From contig CAJNOQ010002206.1 of NCBI GenBank assembly GCA_905250885.1, forward strand, positions 1-25,681: a stretch of DNA of 25,681 nt, read 5' to 3'. Position numbers and translations under genes: made by a program. The DNA comes from Didymodactylos carnosus. Its lineage: Eukaryota; Rotifera; Eurotatoria; Philodinida; Philodinidae. The notes beneath the pieces were generated by a model. The model saw nothing but the letters and a program-made list of their open reading frames with translations. It searched no databases and was not told the DNA's origin. How positions within the stretch are numbered: the stretch's first letter is position 1; each line of letters begins with the position of its first letter. Below are positions 11,301 through 19,469 of the stretch, in pieces.

Positions 11301-11557
11301 GATATTTGACCAATGTGTGCACCATTCTGGGATAAATGTTGATAGGAGGGTAATAGAGCAACGGCAGCAGTAGTTGTTACACCATTATTGCATCCATAAT
11401 CGTTATTACTTACTCCTACATCTAATAATGACGTTGGTGTTGTTGTTGAATAATTGCTATGATGATGATGATGATTATGATGATTATGACTGGTCGACGG
11501 ATTGATAATAGTATTTGTGTTCATTAAACCATAAGAAGAGCTCATGGCAGCATACAT
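5014..11557 (-). CDS. Hox4: Hox4/Deformed-class homeodomain transcription factor, three coding exons
   Basis: Spliced gene joining 11557-11151, 10500-10118 and 5399-5014 (1176 nt, 391 aa). Intron 1 is phase 2 (exon ends CCC AG, next begins T) and intron 2 is phase 1 (exon ends CCT G, next begins TC). Both have GT..AG ends and the frame stays open throughout, which strongly supports the model. Seen in the protein: N-terminal MSSSYGLMN-like motif, His-rich and Gln-rich tracts, hexapeptide YPWM at residues 252-255, a 16-residue linker, a homeodomain at 272-331 with W48, F49, Q50 and N51, then KLPNTK at 332-337. From family knowledge, the LPNTK tail and the [15 protein letters not shown] start of the homeodomain mark Hox4/Dfd rather than Hox5-8. 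Its role is a nuclear DNA-binding anterior patterning factor, with YPWM the PBC/Exd cofactor contact. The start is ATG 11557, preceded directly by an in-frame stop; ATG 11545 is the alternative. Confidence 0.93.
7074..7235. mobile_element. hAT-like MITE, 162 bp, in Hox4 intron 2
   Basis: Ends are TAGTGACGGCGCC.. and the inverted TAGTGGCGGCGCT.., with inverted similarity extending about 50 bp, including GGGCTCAGCCCA on the left against GGACTGAGCCCA inverted from the right. It is flanked by an 8-bp direct repeat, ACTATAAA (7066-7073) and ACTATACA (7236-7243), matching at 7 of 8 positions. An 8-bp duplication and this end type are characteristic of the hAT superfamily. It is GC-richer than the surrounding intron and has no coding capacity. 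Confidence 0.83.
8056..8471. mobile_element. hAT-like MITE, about 416 bp, in Hox4 intron 2
   Basis: The left end, CAGGCTTGGGCGAGTCTGAG, is mirrored by the right end read inverted, TAGGGACAGGCGAGTCCGAG. GAGTCCGA-type motifs repeat inside both arms over roughly 90 bp. Flanking 8-mers CTAGTCTC (8048-8055) and CTCGCCTC (8472-8479) agree at 6 of 8 positions, consistent with an old hAT target duplication. No transposase is seen. Confidence 0.7.
9367..9389. repeat. CT microsatellite
   Basis: Uninterrupted (CT)11C run in Hox4 intron 2, next to other pyrimidine-rich sequence. Confidence 0.95.
10118..10500 (-). CDS. Hox4: Hox4 coding exon 2 (hexapeptide exon)
   Basis: Encodes the end of codon 136 through residue 263 plus one base of codon 264. 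It begins after the acceptor TTTTTTAG with [17 protein letters not shown], passes through several CAA-coded Gln runs, and ends [20 protein letters not shown] is the hexapeptide that contacts Extradenticle/Pbx. The donor is CCTG|GTAGGA at 10118/10117. If intron 2 were retained, the frame would add a short unrelated tail and stop at 10032, giving a product without a homeodomain. Confidence 0.92.
10501..11150 (-). other. Hox4 intron 1 (650 nt, phase 2)
   Basis: Bounded by GTAGAT at the donor and a T-rich acceptor ending TTTTTTAG. It lies upstream of the hexapeptide, where Hox genes normally have no intron. It contains a perfect three-copy 16-nt tandem repeat (10965-11012). Short ORFs on both strands inside it look spurious. 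Confidence 0.85.
10965..11012. repeat. Tandem repeat, 3 x 16 nt
   Basis: Three perfect copies of TAAATTAACTGTTATT, inside Hox4 intron 1. On either strand each unit carries a TTAA/AACTGTTA core, and AACTG resembles a Myb-type core; no function can be read from this alone. Confidence 0.95.
11151..11557 (-). CDS. Hox4: Hox4 coding exon 1
   Basis: Encodes residues 1-135 plus two bases of codon 136. It begins [13 protein letters not shown]; the MSS-Y-x-x-N type start is the conserved N-terminal motif of anterior and central Hox proteins. A His/Asn tract ([10 protein letters not shown]) follows, then Thr/Ser-rich and Tyr-rich low-complexity sequence typical of Hox activation regions. The splice donor is AG|GTAGAT at 11151/11150. 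Reading through the donor meets TAG at once (11149-11147), so the intron must be removed. An in-frame TAA sits two codons upstream of ATG 11557. A pyrimidine-rich acceptor-like sequence ending TTCTTAG about 20 nt upstream of the ATG suggests a possible separate 5' UTR exon. Confidence 0.88.
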
Positions 11558-13080
11558 CAATTATTTATTTATAGCCTAAGAACGACGAACGAGAACACAT
11601 TAACACATACCACTTGTGTGCACAATAATAGGACAAAAAAACGATAATTATCGGTTTTTTTTCGATCATATAGAAATTAACCTTCTTGTATAACGGTCTC
11701 TAGTAAATGATCTCTGTTATTAATGATTATAGTCAAAGATTATGAGTCGTTAATCTAGTGCGAGATGTATATTTTTTCCTCTTCCCTCTTCGTATATAGA
11801 AGATGTCACACAACGTTAGAAAAATGAGCCATTAGGTCTTTTAATGGACATAAAATAGAGAGCGAGAGAACACTTTTTCTTGTTTTCTCCTCTATACAAA
11901 TCATTATGATTCGCTCGTTGTCTCTCTCTTCCTCTTTCTATTTCAAAGATGACTCATTCATCCGATTTGACGATTGAAGGAGAAAAAAATAGCAAAAATA
12001 TTTTTCTCTTTCGATAGGTGTGTACGTATATATATATATACAATCGTTGATTTTTTTTTCTTTTTTTGTGAGAGTGGAATAGGATAAAATCGCTGATATT
12101 TTTTCATGCTTGTATGTTATTACTAGTCTTACTATAACTCGGTCTCATTGTATTTATGTTTCTTTTTCTTTTTTTCATGGTGAATGTATGTATCATATTT
12201 AAACTAACATAAATTATATTTTTATTCATTTTTTTGCTATATATATATATATTCATGTCGTATCATGCACCATGCAATCAACATCGATTATGATGTATTA
12301 GACGATACATATATATTTTATGTTACTCATGAGAAATCTTTTTGTCATTGACGCCGTCTTTTGAAAAAAGAAAAAAGAATATCATTTTTTTCTTCTCGTT
12401 CTTATCAGCCAATCTTATTTGCGTACGAGATCATCAATATCTTTATTGGTTATTTCTTTTTGTTGTATGCAGTTGTTTGTAGTCCGTCCATCCATGGAAG
12501 AATAATAAAATAGTTTGCACTCTGTGTACGAACAATAATATAACTCTCTTTCATATCAGCAGAAATTCTCTTTGTTTATCCGCTTTCTGCTTCAACTAAA
12601 TGTTTCTATACCCTTTTCATACTATTAATCTACGAATAACTAAATTAATAATATCTAGGCGTTCATAATTTTCTCATATTGTATAGAAAATTATTATTAA
12701 TTTTTCAGATACAATTCCATATTTCTCATTGATTTCAAAATTTTTGTTTCTCTCGAGATTTCTGAGCAATGATGCTTTGTTTCTAATGTTTTGTCTGTGT
12801 ATTTGAAAAATATTCACACTTAGGAACAGAGATGACTTTGATGAAGAGTTAAAAGTATAGATTATTATTAGTTTAAAAATAGACTAACAATAAATTAGTT
12901 GCTTCTCTTATTTGAGTAATCTTTTAGCATCTTCATTGTATTTTATCTATATCTATATCTTATCAATCTAACTGTCAAAAAATTGAAATGAGAGAAAATT
13001 GTTTTTCAACAGTAACCACCTACACAGTGAGAAAAACGTGTTCTTCAAATTTTTAGATAATTCGCAAAAAAAAGGAAAAT
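11558..13080. other. Hox4 5' flank, non-coding
   Basis: Presumed upstream regulatory DNA of Hox4 (minus strand). It contains pyrimidine tracts and TA dinucleotide runs (about 12028-12041 and 12239-12252). I see no further Hox exon, no miR-10-like sequence and no credible ORF. Confidence 0.5.
11642..11653. promoter_or_regulatory. TAATTA-centred palindrome upstream of Hox4
   Basis: CGATAATTATCG is a perfect 12-bp palindrome flanked by an A run on one side and a T run on the other, about 85 nt upstream of the Hox4 start codon. TAATTA is the classic core for paired or adjacent homeodomain contacts, so auto- or cross-regulation by a homeodomain protein is a plausible inference. In AT-rich DNA such a site can occur by chance. 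Confidence 0.35.
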
Positions 13081-13274
13081 GAGTTCTTCATTTATAAAAT
13101 ATCGAAAACTATTTTTCAGTTTTTCATGTATTGTTTCACTTTGCAAAAACTTCATATAAGTTCTGTTAAAAAATTGAAAAACTGTATGTGAGTTGTTTTA
13201 AAAGCTCAATGTCTTGTTTTGAGCTCTTCATAGATCTCGAAACCTGTACCATACATGTGACAAATGAAGAACTC
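13081..13274. repeat. Nested inverted repeat
   Basis: Outer arms GAGTTCTTCATTT (13081-13093) and AAATGAAGAACTC (13262-13274) are perfect 13-bp complements. Inner arms CAGTTTTTCA (13117-13126) and TGAAAAACTG (13175-13184) are perfect 10-bp complements in register, so the segment could fold into a long interrupted hairpin. A small foldback/MITE remnant is possible, but I could not define target duplications. Confidence 0.55.
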
Positions 13275-15044
13275 CTTTTTTATAAAGTGTAAGGTTATCT
13301 CATAAAACTGAAATCAAAGATTATTCAATATTATTGAATTAATGTTTTTAGTCAACCTTAGTAAAATATGATTAAAAGAACTGAAGACTATATATGTTAG
13401 TTTGAAAATTCAATCATATAAACAACTAATTGAAGACGATTGTATAGGAGATATTATCCATTGATATTAACAGTGATATTTCTCTGAAAAAGATATCATT
13501 TCCTGACTTTGATACTCTTTCTTATCTAATTTTATCAATTATCTTTGTCTATTACAAATAATGCTCTCTTGTTGCTTAGAAATTATTGAAACTTTGCTCT
13601 TTTGGGAAAAACTCATATCAATCCTGTTGTAATAGCGCTTTTATATTAAATTATTACATTTTACGAACAGGGCCATGTTCAACAATCTATTCGTCATCCA
13701 GTGTTACATACTGGTACTATTTTTTGGTTAACTTGTTAGTTTGGCACCCGAGTCAAGTAAAATATTTGAACAGTCATTATAAACACAATGTGGAGTACTT
13801 TTTAATAAATGTTACAGACTGTATCATAACGAATAAAACAACTATTTCTTTCTTTTGTTTAATTTCATATGTTGCCTATTTAGTTGAATAGTCAAAGGGC
13901 AAGTTGTTGTTGTTCAATCACTATGAATAGGTAGGTATTTAAATGCTCATTAACAAGAATATTCATCGCATCATTAACCAAACGTTTCACTTTTTCCTTT
14001 TCTCTTTTTTTCCATAATAAGCGAAAGTTGAACAATGTGTTGATTTAAATGGTGTGAGTAAATAAACTCAATCTAATAGATATAATAGAATTGTACCGCT
14101 AATCGTATTTCTTCTCGCGATGTCAAATGATGTGCAATCGAGTTCAGTTTATTTACCTTATTTTCGTTTCATTGATCGCTTAAGGGAGACAAGATTACAT
14201 CATTATCATTTTTATTAAATCAATGTATTTTAAAACAATATTATTTTTTATCGACTACACACATCTACAACATAATCAATGACAAAATTCTTGTAATCAA
14301 ATGCTACCGGCACAAAATACCTGTCAACTCTCCCCCCCAGTTTCTCTATTTAGAACACTGTGTTTTACAGATTCGTTGCCAAACTGAATATCCAGAGCGT
14401 ATTAGATACTATTTTTCATAGAAGTATATTGGATTATAGTAAAAGCCCTTGTCAGCCAGACAACGAAGCACAACAGCGTTTCCAAAATGTAGAGTAACCG
14501 ACAAATGGCCAATATTGAAGACATATTATTTGGATTTGATTAAATGTCGTATTTACGCATACACTCAACCTTTTATTTGAACATTGGAATCCCCTGAAAA
14601 AATGTAACATTTTGTAAACTTATTTCTAGTTCTTTCATTTAATACGCTGATTTTACTGTAGACTATCTGATTAGCTATTAATTGGACTGCATAGTTATTG
14701 TCGGCATATAGGTGGCACAACAAGTCGGCTCTTTCTGGTTTTTTACCTTTATGTTCTCATATTATACATGAATTAACTGGAATTAAATTTTACTAAAAGC
14801 TGTCTATAAACGAAAAGAATTGCAATTTGTTGATTAGTATTATCGCGTTACAAAATACCAGTAGTTGCTTCATTTTCTTATACGCGATTTGCTTTTGAGC
14901 AACACAAAAATTGTAGATGCGACTGCAACTTTCACATGTATCAAAAAATTAATGCCGTCGAATTGTTTCACAACAACGCTAAGAAACAACAGAAATATAA
15001 ATGAAGCACCTCGCATTTGGACTGCCTACACTCTAAAAAAAACG
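13275..15044. other. Gene-poor stretch
   Basis: ORFs at 13586-13891 and 14865-15113 (plus) have no recognisable domain. The first opens on a TTG codon and both have AT-driven composition, so I do not call them genes. A TTGTTGTTGTT run lies at about 13903-13913. Nothing else is supported. Confidence 0.45.
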
Positions 15045-15400
15045 TACTTTAAAAAACCAAAAGGGGATTTCGTTCTGTCCACGAAATTGACTTTGGTTTT
15101 GTGTAAGATGTAAAAAACCAAAACTGGTCACCCGACGGCTGCTAAAAGATACTCTAGGATACCAAAACGGTTTTTTTATCAATACGAAATACCTTTTTTA
15201 TGAAATACCAAAACTGGTTTTGTAGGATCCCGAAAGGGCATTTTCATTCTTAAAATAACCTTTTGGTTCCGTAGAAAACGGATGATTTTTTCAGAATACT
15301 CAGAAGGATATCTTAAAGTACTGAAAAGGGTATTACAAGATACCAAATTGATTTTTCTGCTTTCTAAAAGCCCTTTTTGGTTTTTACACAATTCGGAGCA
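15045..15400. repeat. Array of short imperfect palindromes (ACCAAAAC-GGTTTT type)
   Basis: Motifs of the form ACCAAAA..GG(TTTT) and their inversions recur at about 15052, 15115, 15160, 15206, 15232, 15262, 15310, 15342 and 15375, often tens of bases apart. The outermost ones form an inverted pair: TAAAAAACCAAAAGGGG at about 15049 and the complement of AAAGCCCTTTTTGGTTTTTA at about 15366-15388. It reads as a degenerate foldback element or decayed short-repeat array. A minus-strand ORF across it (15179-15451) is probably a by-product. Confidence 0.5.
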
Positions 15401-15542
15401 TTTGTTCGAAAACCAAATACATGTTTGATTGAAAGCATAATTATAGAACAAATCTAAAATCGATGTACATTAACTACAATGATGGTCACAGAGTCTACCA
15501 GATAACAGTATTTTCTGATACAGGAATTGCTGCAGTATAAGG

Positions 15543-16080
15543 GAACAAAAGAGAATTTAACTAATTGTCCTATAATTCTCAGTAATTTGTGTGAAGTTCA
15601 CAATCTTCTCAGGAACTCTTTTGAGTATGCAGAAAATAAGAGACAAACTTCTCATAAACGTAGGAAAACCAGACAGTTCTCTGCAAAAATTTTCAAAACT
15701 CTCATGAACAAAGGACACTTCAGTTAATTTTCCTAGAATTCTTAGCAATGTGCATGCAATTCTGAATCTTCTCAGGAAGTCCACAAAGCTTATCAAAAAT
15801 TAAAGCCAAACTTCTTATAAAAATGCGAAAGTCCGATGCATATTTCGAAAAATTCACAACACTCCCAAGAACAAAAGGAACTTCAATTAACATTGGTAGA
15901 ATTCTTAGTAATTTGTGTGAAGTTCTTCTCCGCACGAAGTCTTCAGAGCTTACCCAACATTAAAGCCAAACTTCTCATAAAATGTCAAAAACGGGATATA
16001 TCTTTGCCAAATTTCTAAAAACGTTCCCACAAACCTCTCATGCACCTGAGAAAACTTCCAAGAATTTTGAACAAGTTATG
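15543..16080. repeat. Degenerate tandem repeat, 163-bp period, about 3.3 copies
   Basis: Anchor GAACAAARG occurs at 15543, 15706 and 15869, and anchor CTYAGYAATKTG at 15578, 15741 and 15904. Both anchors give exactly 163 bp between copies. Other shared blocks include AATCTTCTCAGGAA (copies 1 and 2), AAAGCCAAACTTCT (copies 2 and 3) and AAACTTCTCATAAA (copies 1 and 3). A weak fourth partial copy begins at about 16032. Since 163 is not a multiple of three, reading frame is not kept from unit to unit; two minus-strand ORFs here give similar peptides because of the repeat. Confidence 0.85.
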
Positions 16081-16384
16081 GAAATTAAACTCGCACCGAA
16101 AGGACGCAAGCAGGTCTATTAACTTTGCAGCTGATCAACCGAGAACCTTTTGTGTCGAACCGGAGTTGAGCAACTGAATTATGAGTTTGAGAAAAGAGAA
16201 ATCTCTTAAAACAACTCCTAAAAAAATTCTTTTCATTCAAAAAACCTGAAAAATAAATAAAAATCCTGTATACAAGCCCTGTTCAGACAGGAAAACTCCA
16301 AATCGAAGAAGCACTTCAAGGAGCAGGAGAAAAAAACAAGCGCGAGTAAGTAAAAGGCGCGATAGGAGTCTTGCTGAAGAAAAA

Positions 16385-16479
16385 TCGTGAGTCCCTGCTT
16401 AGTCACGTCGCGACAGCAGGAGTCATGTCGCGACAACAGCTAGTCGAGCCGAATTTTTGATAAAACACGGGACTCACGA
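16385..16479. repeat. Inverted repeat enclosing a duplicated GTCGCGACA palindrome
   Basis: TCGTGAGTCCC (16385-16395) is perfectly complementary to GGGACTCACGA (16469-16479). Between them, AGTCACGTCGCGACAGCAG (16401-16419) and AGTCATGTCGCGACAACAG (16421-16439) are direct repeats differing at two positions; the second contains the perfect palindrome TGTCGCGACA. It lies about 200-300 nt past the stop codon of the ADP-ribosyltransferase gene. Confidence 0.7.
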
Positions 16480-16686
16480 CCGGTGTTTGAGTGATGGCTG
16501 GTTTATTTCCTATTAGTTGAAACAGGTCATCAAATAATCAGAGTTTCAGTCACTCATACCTAACGTGCTCGCAGTAAACTCAGTTTCATTTGGGAAGAGT
16601 TGGGCACCTTCAAATCACAAGAAATGACTATAGTTAAATGAAATTGATATTCAATATTCGAATGCGTGCACTTCCTACAATATGAA

Positions 16687-17492
16687 TCATACTCGACGTC
16701 CGAAGCCGAAAAAAAGAGTCGGTTTGTGTTTGCAGAAATTCAGCCTACCTTCAAAGGGGAGCTCGAGTACTTCATGCTGTGGTCGTTTTTGCTTGAAATG
16801 AACAATGAAGAGATCGGTGGCCCGATTCAGTTGTGACAACACCTCAAAATGTGTGCCCAGTAATAGCAAAATCTCATATTCAATTGGAAAATGCGAATGA
16901 TTTCGTATGGTTCGTCCGTTGAGTGTTTCAATCGAAAAGAGAGTTCGCGTTCCAACCTTGCCCAAGTACAAATCCGACTCGAGAACACTCAGTGATGTTG
17001 TGCACGATGAAAATGCCCGCCATGTGGCTTCAGCGCCTTTCGGATATGCATTACTTTGATCCTTACGAACCCCACGCCACACAATTTGACCAGGCGTTGT
17101 GGAAGTTTGACCAAGGCAGTAAAAAATAATTTAAGATAGCGAAACCATGGTCTATGATTAGCCCGATCCGGATGTTTAAGTGTCCGATTGAGACATGAAT
17201 ACAGACTTGCATTAAGATCATCATCGTCAGAGTCCCATTCTATAGTGTAGAGGCGAATAGCGGCTGATTCTTCTTGGGTTAGACCATCGACAGGGTCACT
17301 TGATTCCTCTTTAGCGATACGAATGTAAGCCGGTAGACGAACAACGATGGGCAACAGTGGTTCGCAAGCTTCTTCCAGAGAGAGAAGCGGCTCAGACGCA
17401 TAACCAAAGATGGACTCTAGAATTCTTTGTGGGTCCGTCTCGATACCTACTAGATAATGTGGATTTCGACGCTCAACTGCAACAGTGACCAT
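16687..17492 (-). pseudogene. NAD(+)--protein-arginine ADP-ribosyltransferase (ART), broken by one frameshift
   Basis: Arginine-specific mono-ADP-ribosyltransferases move ADP-ribose from NAD to arginine side chains; this subfamily is strongly expanded in bdelloid rotifers. The 5' part (ATG 17492 down to about 17100) carries the conserved lead-in: EPLLSLEEACEPLL, DGLTQEESAAIRLYT, then NRTLKHPDR and PWFRYLKLFFTALVKLP. The 3' part, in another frame (about 17095-16687), carries VWRGVRKD (the R of the R-S-E fold), FSSCTTS (the S motif), GTRTLFSIE, NGRTIRNHS, and IEYEILLL with the ExE catalytic pair at 16873-16881. The family runs straight through this point, so a one-base change near 17090-17105 separates the halves; I see no intron signals. 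It may be true decay or a sequencing error, since all catalytic motifs survive. The region is clearly GC-richer than the Hox4 half. Confidence 0.82.
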
Positions 17493-18379
17493 GTAAATAT
17501 TCTTTTATTTCCTTAATTCTGTCGCACGTTGCTTTACGAAGAGAAACAGAAAATACTGTCTCATTTCAATGGATACAGAAGTCAAGCGTGTCGTGTTAAT
17601 GGTGCACGGTTGTCTAAGATGTGACAGACAACCTTCGAAATTGACAAGGAAGCAAAACTTCAAAGCATGACCCGTTCGATTATAATCACTGGTTTACCTT
17701 CACCGTTGAATGTAAAGAAAATGTAACCGAGTAGTCTAAGTTCCGAAGTACTTCGTAGCATCTCTGCAAATCGGTGGGTCAACGTCCGTCAAATTCTAGT
17801 CGGTCAGAAAGTTGGATAAAAATCTGAGCAACAACTAGTTTAGTAGCATCGGTCATTTCTTTTATTTTTATATACTATCTAGTAATGTGTGGAATTTTAA
17901 CACGTTACTATGAAAAAAACCGCGCGCACTTGCACTATTGAAAAGCGTTTCAACATGAATTTTTCTAGAAGGCAGACAAGAATAGGATTACAGATTCACA
18001 GAATGGGCGCCTGGATATGATTTCGAATTTTTGCATGGACGATTTTTTAATATGGATGTTTCTACCCATCACCCTCCACTTTTTAAATGAAGAAAAACTT
18101 GGCAAGATCTTATTAATCTCATTATGTGCAACACGAAAAGTTATCTGTTGTATGATTTTTCTGGTTTTAGAAGACTCAGGATATCGAAACACCGTTTTTA
18201 TTAATGACTTGTTTTTGTGTTCGACGTCAGAAATACTGCATACTTTACTGTTCTCCACACTCCCAAAAGCTATTGATAAGTTCAGGTTTTGCCAAAGCTT
18301 TCTGAAAAAATTGTTCCAAAAACACTATCTGAGCAGATCAAAATTCGGGGACTTTTCACAGATCTACTCGAATAGAATG
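17493..18379. other. ART 5' flank and unassigned open region
   Basis: 17493-17960 has no ORF of note. From 17965 to about 18330 both strands are open: a minus-strand frame of at least 97 codons and a plus-strand frame from ATG 18017 (134 codons). The minus-strand frame is hydrophilic and basic, which is more protein-like than the plus one, but I recognise no domain in either and cannot call a gene. Confidence 0.3.
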
Positions 18380-18672
18380 TACTATCGACACCAAAATACA
18401 ATGTACCTGGTTAGTTTTTGAATAAATTTTGATAGGAAAGAGACAGAGATCCCAAGCCCAAAACCTTATTTTTACAAAATCTCATCACTCAAAGTTATTT
18501 TAATTTTCCTAAATACAATGTACCTGGTTATTGCTCAAGGAACGTCTTTGCTCGCAAAAGCCTGTCTTAAAGTCTTGGCTGCACAACGACGGCAACCGTA
18601 GCTCTCTATCTCATTCCTATCAAAAGTTATTCAAAAAATAACCCGGTACATTGTATTTTGGCATCGATAGTA
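18380..18672. mobile_element. Tc1/mariner-like MITE, about 290 bp, TA-flanked
   Basis: The left arm (18380-18450) and right arm (18602-18672) are inverted copies with about ten differences over 71 nt. Both begin TACTATCGAYRCCAAAATAC. TA dinucleotides at 18380-18381 and 18671-18672 fit a TA target duplication. A third, direct copy of the arm segment AAATACAATGTACCTGGTTA occurs in the loop at 18511-18530. There is no coding capacity. Confidence 0.8.
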
Positions 18673-19031
18673 GAATAGTAAGACTTCGAAAAGCTGACAT
18701 GCCGTTTTCGAGAGCATCGCTCTCAGAGTCATCAGTGTTTTCGAAGGTCGGCTTTCTGTCGTCAAAAGACGCTTAAATCATTGATCTTTGATTTTGACAA
18801 TTTCTGCAACTTGAATGACTTTTGGCCAGCGAAAGAAAATGCTTAGACAAAAGTATTTGCAGCTTACGGTCAAATCATCATGCTTTGCAACTACAAAAAT
18901 CAGATAAATCTTGGAACATGTACTGTCGCCCTTGTATGACTATTAGAGAAATTCATTTTTAATCCGGCTAGAGAAACCAGCGTTCATATTTTATTCGATA
19001 AATACTCTCAAACAGCATACTTTTAGATTTT
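18673..19031. other. Intergenic, upstream of CutA
   Basis: No ORF or structured RNA is recognised. The sequence is less AT-rich up to about 18760 and becomes AT-rich just before the CutA start, where a promoter or 5' UTR would be expected. Confidence 0.4.
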
Positions 19032-19469
19032 ATGATATCTAATTTGACATTGAATGCTTGTTTAATTTTATCATTTTGTTTATGGTGTTTTTATTCATTT
19101 TTATTACCACAGATTCGTAGTACGTTCACTTCCGCTGCAATGTCAACAAATACTGAATTTTCTGCTTGTTTTGTCACTGTTCCAAACGAAGATGTTGGCA
19201 AGAAACTGGCATACTCTATTGTTGAAGGAAAGTTAGCCGCCTGTGTGAATATTTTGCCGCAAGTAAAGTCCATCTATGTTTGGGAATCAAAGATTCAAGA
19301 AGATTCGGAATTAATTCTAATGATCAAAACACAACATTCAAAAGTACCAGCACTAATTGAACATGTAAAACAAAATCATCCTTATTCGGTACCAGAAGTC
19401 ATTGAATTACCCATCCTACAAGGAAATCCTGCATATCTCAAATGGATTACAGATTCAGTTGAAAAATAG
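19032..19469 (+). CDS. CUTA: CutA family protein (divalent-cation tolerance homologue)
   Basis: 145 aa. CutA proteins are small trimeric ferredoxin-like-fold proteins; bacterial forms are linked to copper tolerance and the animal form to membrane anchoring of acetylcholinesterase, the molecular role remaining unclear. Seen here: CFVTVPNEDVGKKLAYSIVE (first strand and helix), KLAACVNILPQVKSIYVWE, the SELILMIKTQ strand, then HPYSVPEVIELPI and NPAYLKWI near the C-terminus. This is the complete core, about 108 residues from M37. Residues 1-36 are hydrophobic (signal/anchor-like), and a second ATG at 19140 (M37) begins the core, the same two-start layout as human CUTA. Caution: TTTTTATTACCACAG at 19098-19112 is a good splice-acceptor match, so the hydrophobic N-terminus may be intron read-through and the true 5' exon may lie upstream. 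Confidence 0.9.
   Translation: MISNLTLNACLILSFCLWCFYSFLLPQIRSTFTSAAMSTNTEFSACFVTVPNEDVGKKLAYSIVEGKLAACVNILPQVKSIYVWESKIQEDSELILMIKTQHSKVPALIEHVKQNHPYSVPEVIELPILQGNPAYLKWITDSVEK

Noticed and set aside
11077-11361. 94-codon minus-strand ORF overlapping Hox4 exon 1
   Set aside because: Out-of-frame shadow of exon 1; its His/Ile repeats come from the CAT/ATC-rich Hox4 coding sequence.
13586-13891. 101-codon plus-strand ORF
   Set aside because: Begins at TTG, is hydrophobic and Ser/Tyr-rich from AT bias, and has no recognisable motif.
11560-14860. miR-10 or miR-993 next to Hox4
   Set aside because: These microRNAs often lie near Hox4 in animals, but I found no ACCCTGTAGATC-like or CTCTACAGG-like core on either strand in the flank.
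15557-15935. Two minus-strand ORFs (79 and 71 aa) with similar peptides as a repeat protein
   Set aside because: The similarity follows from the 163-bp tandem repeat, whose length is not a multiple of three, so no continuous repeat protein is possible.
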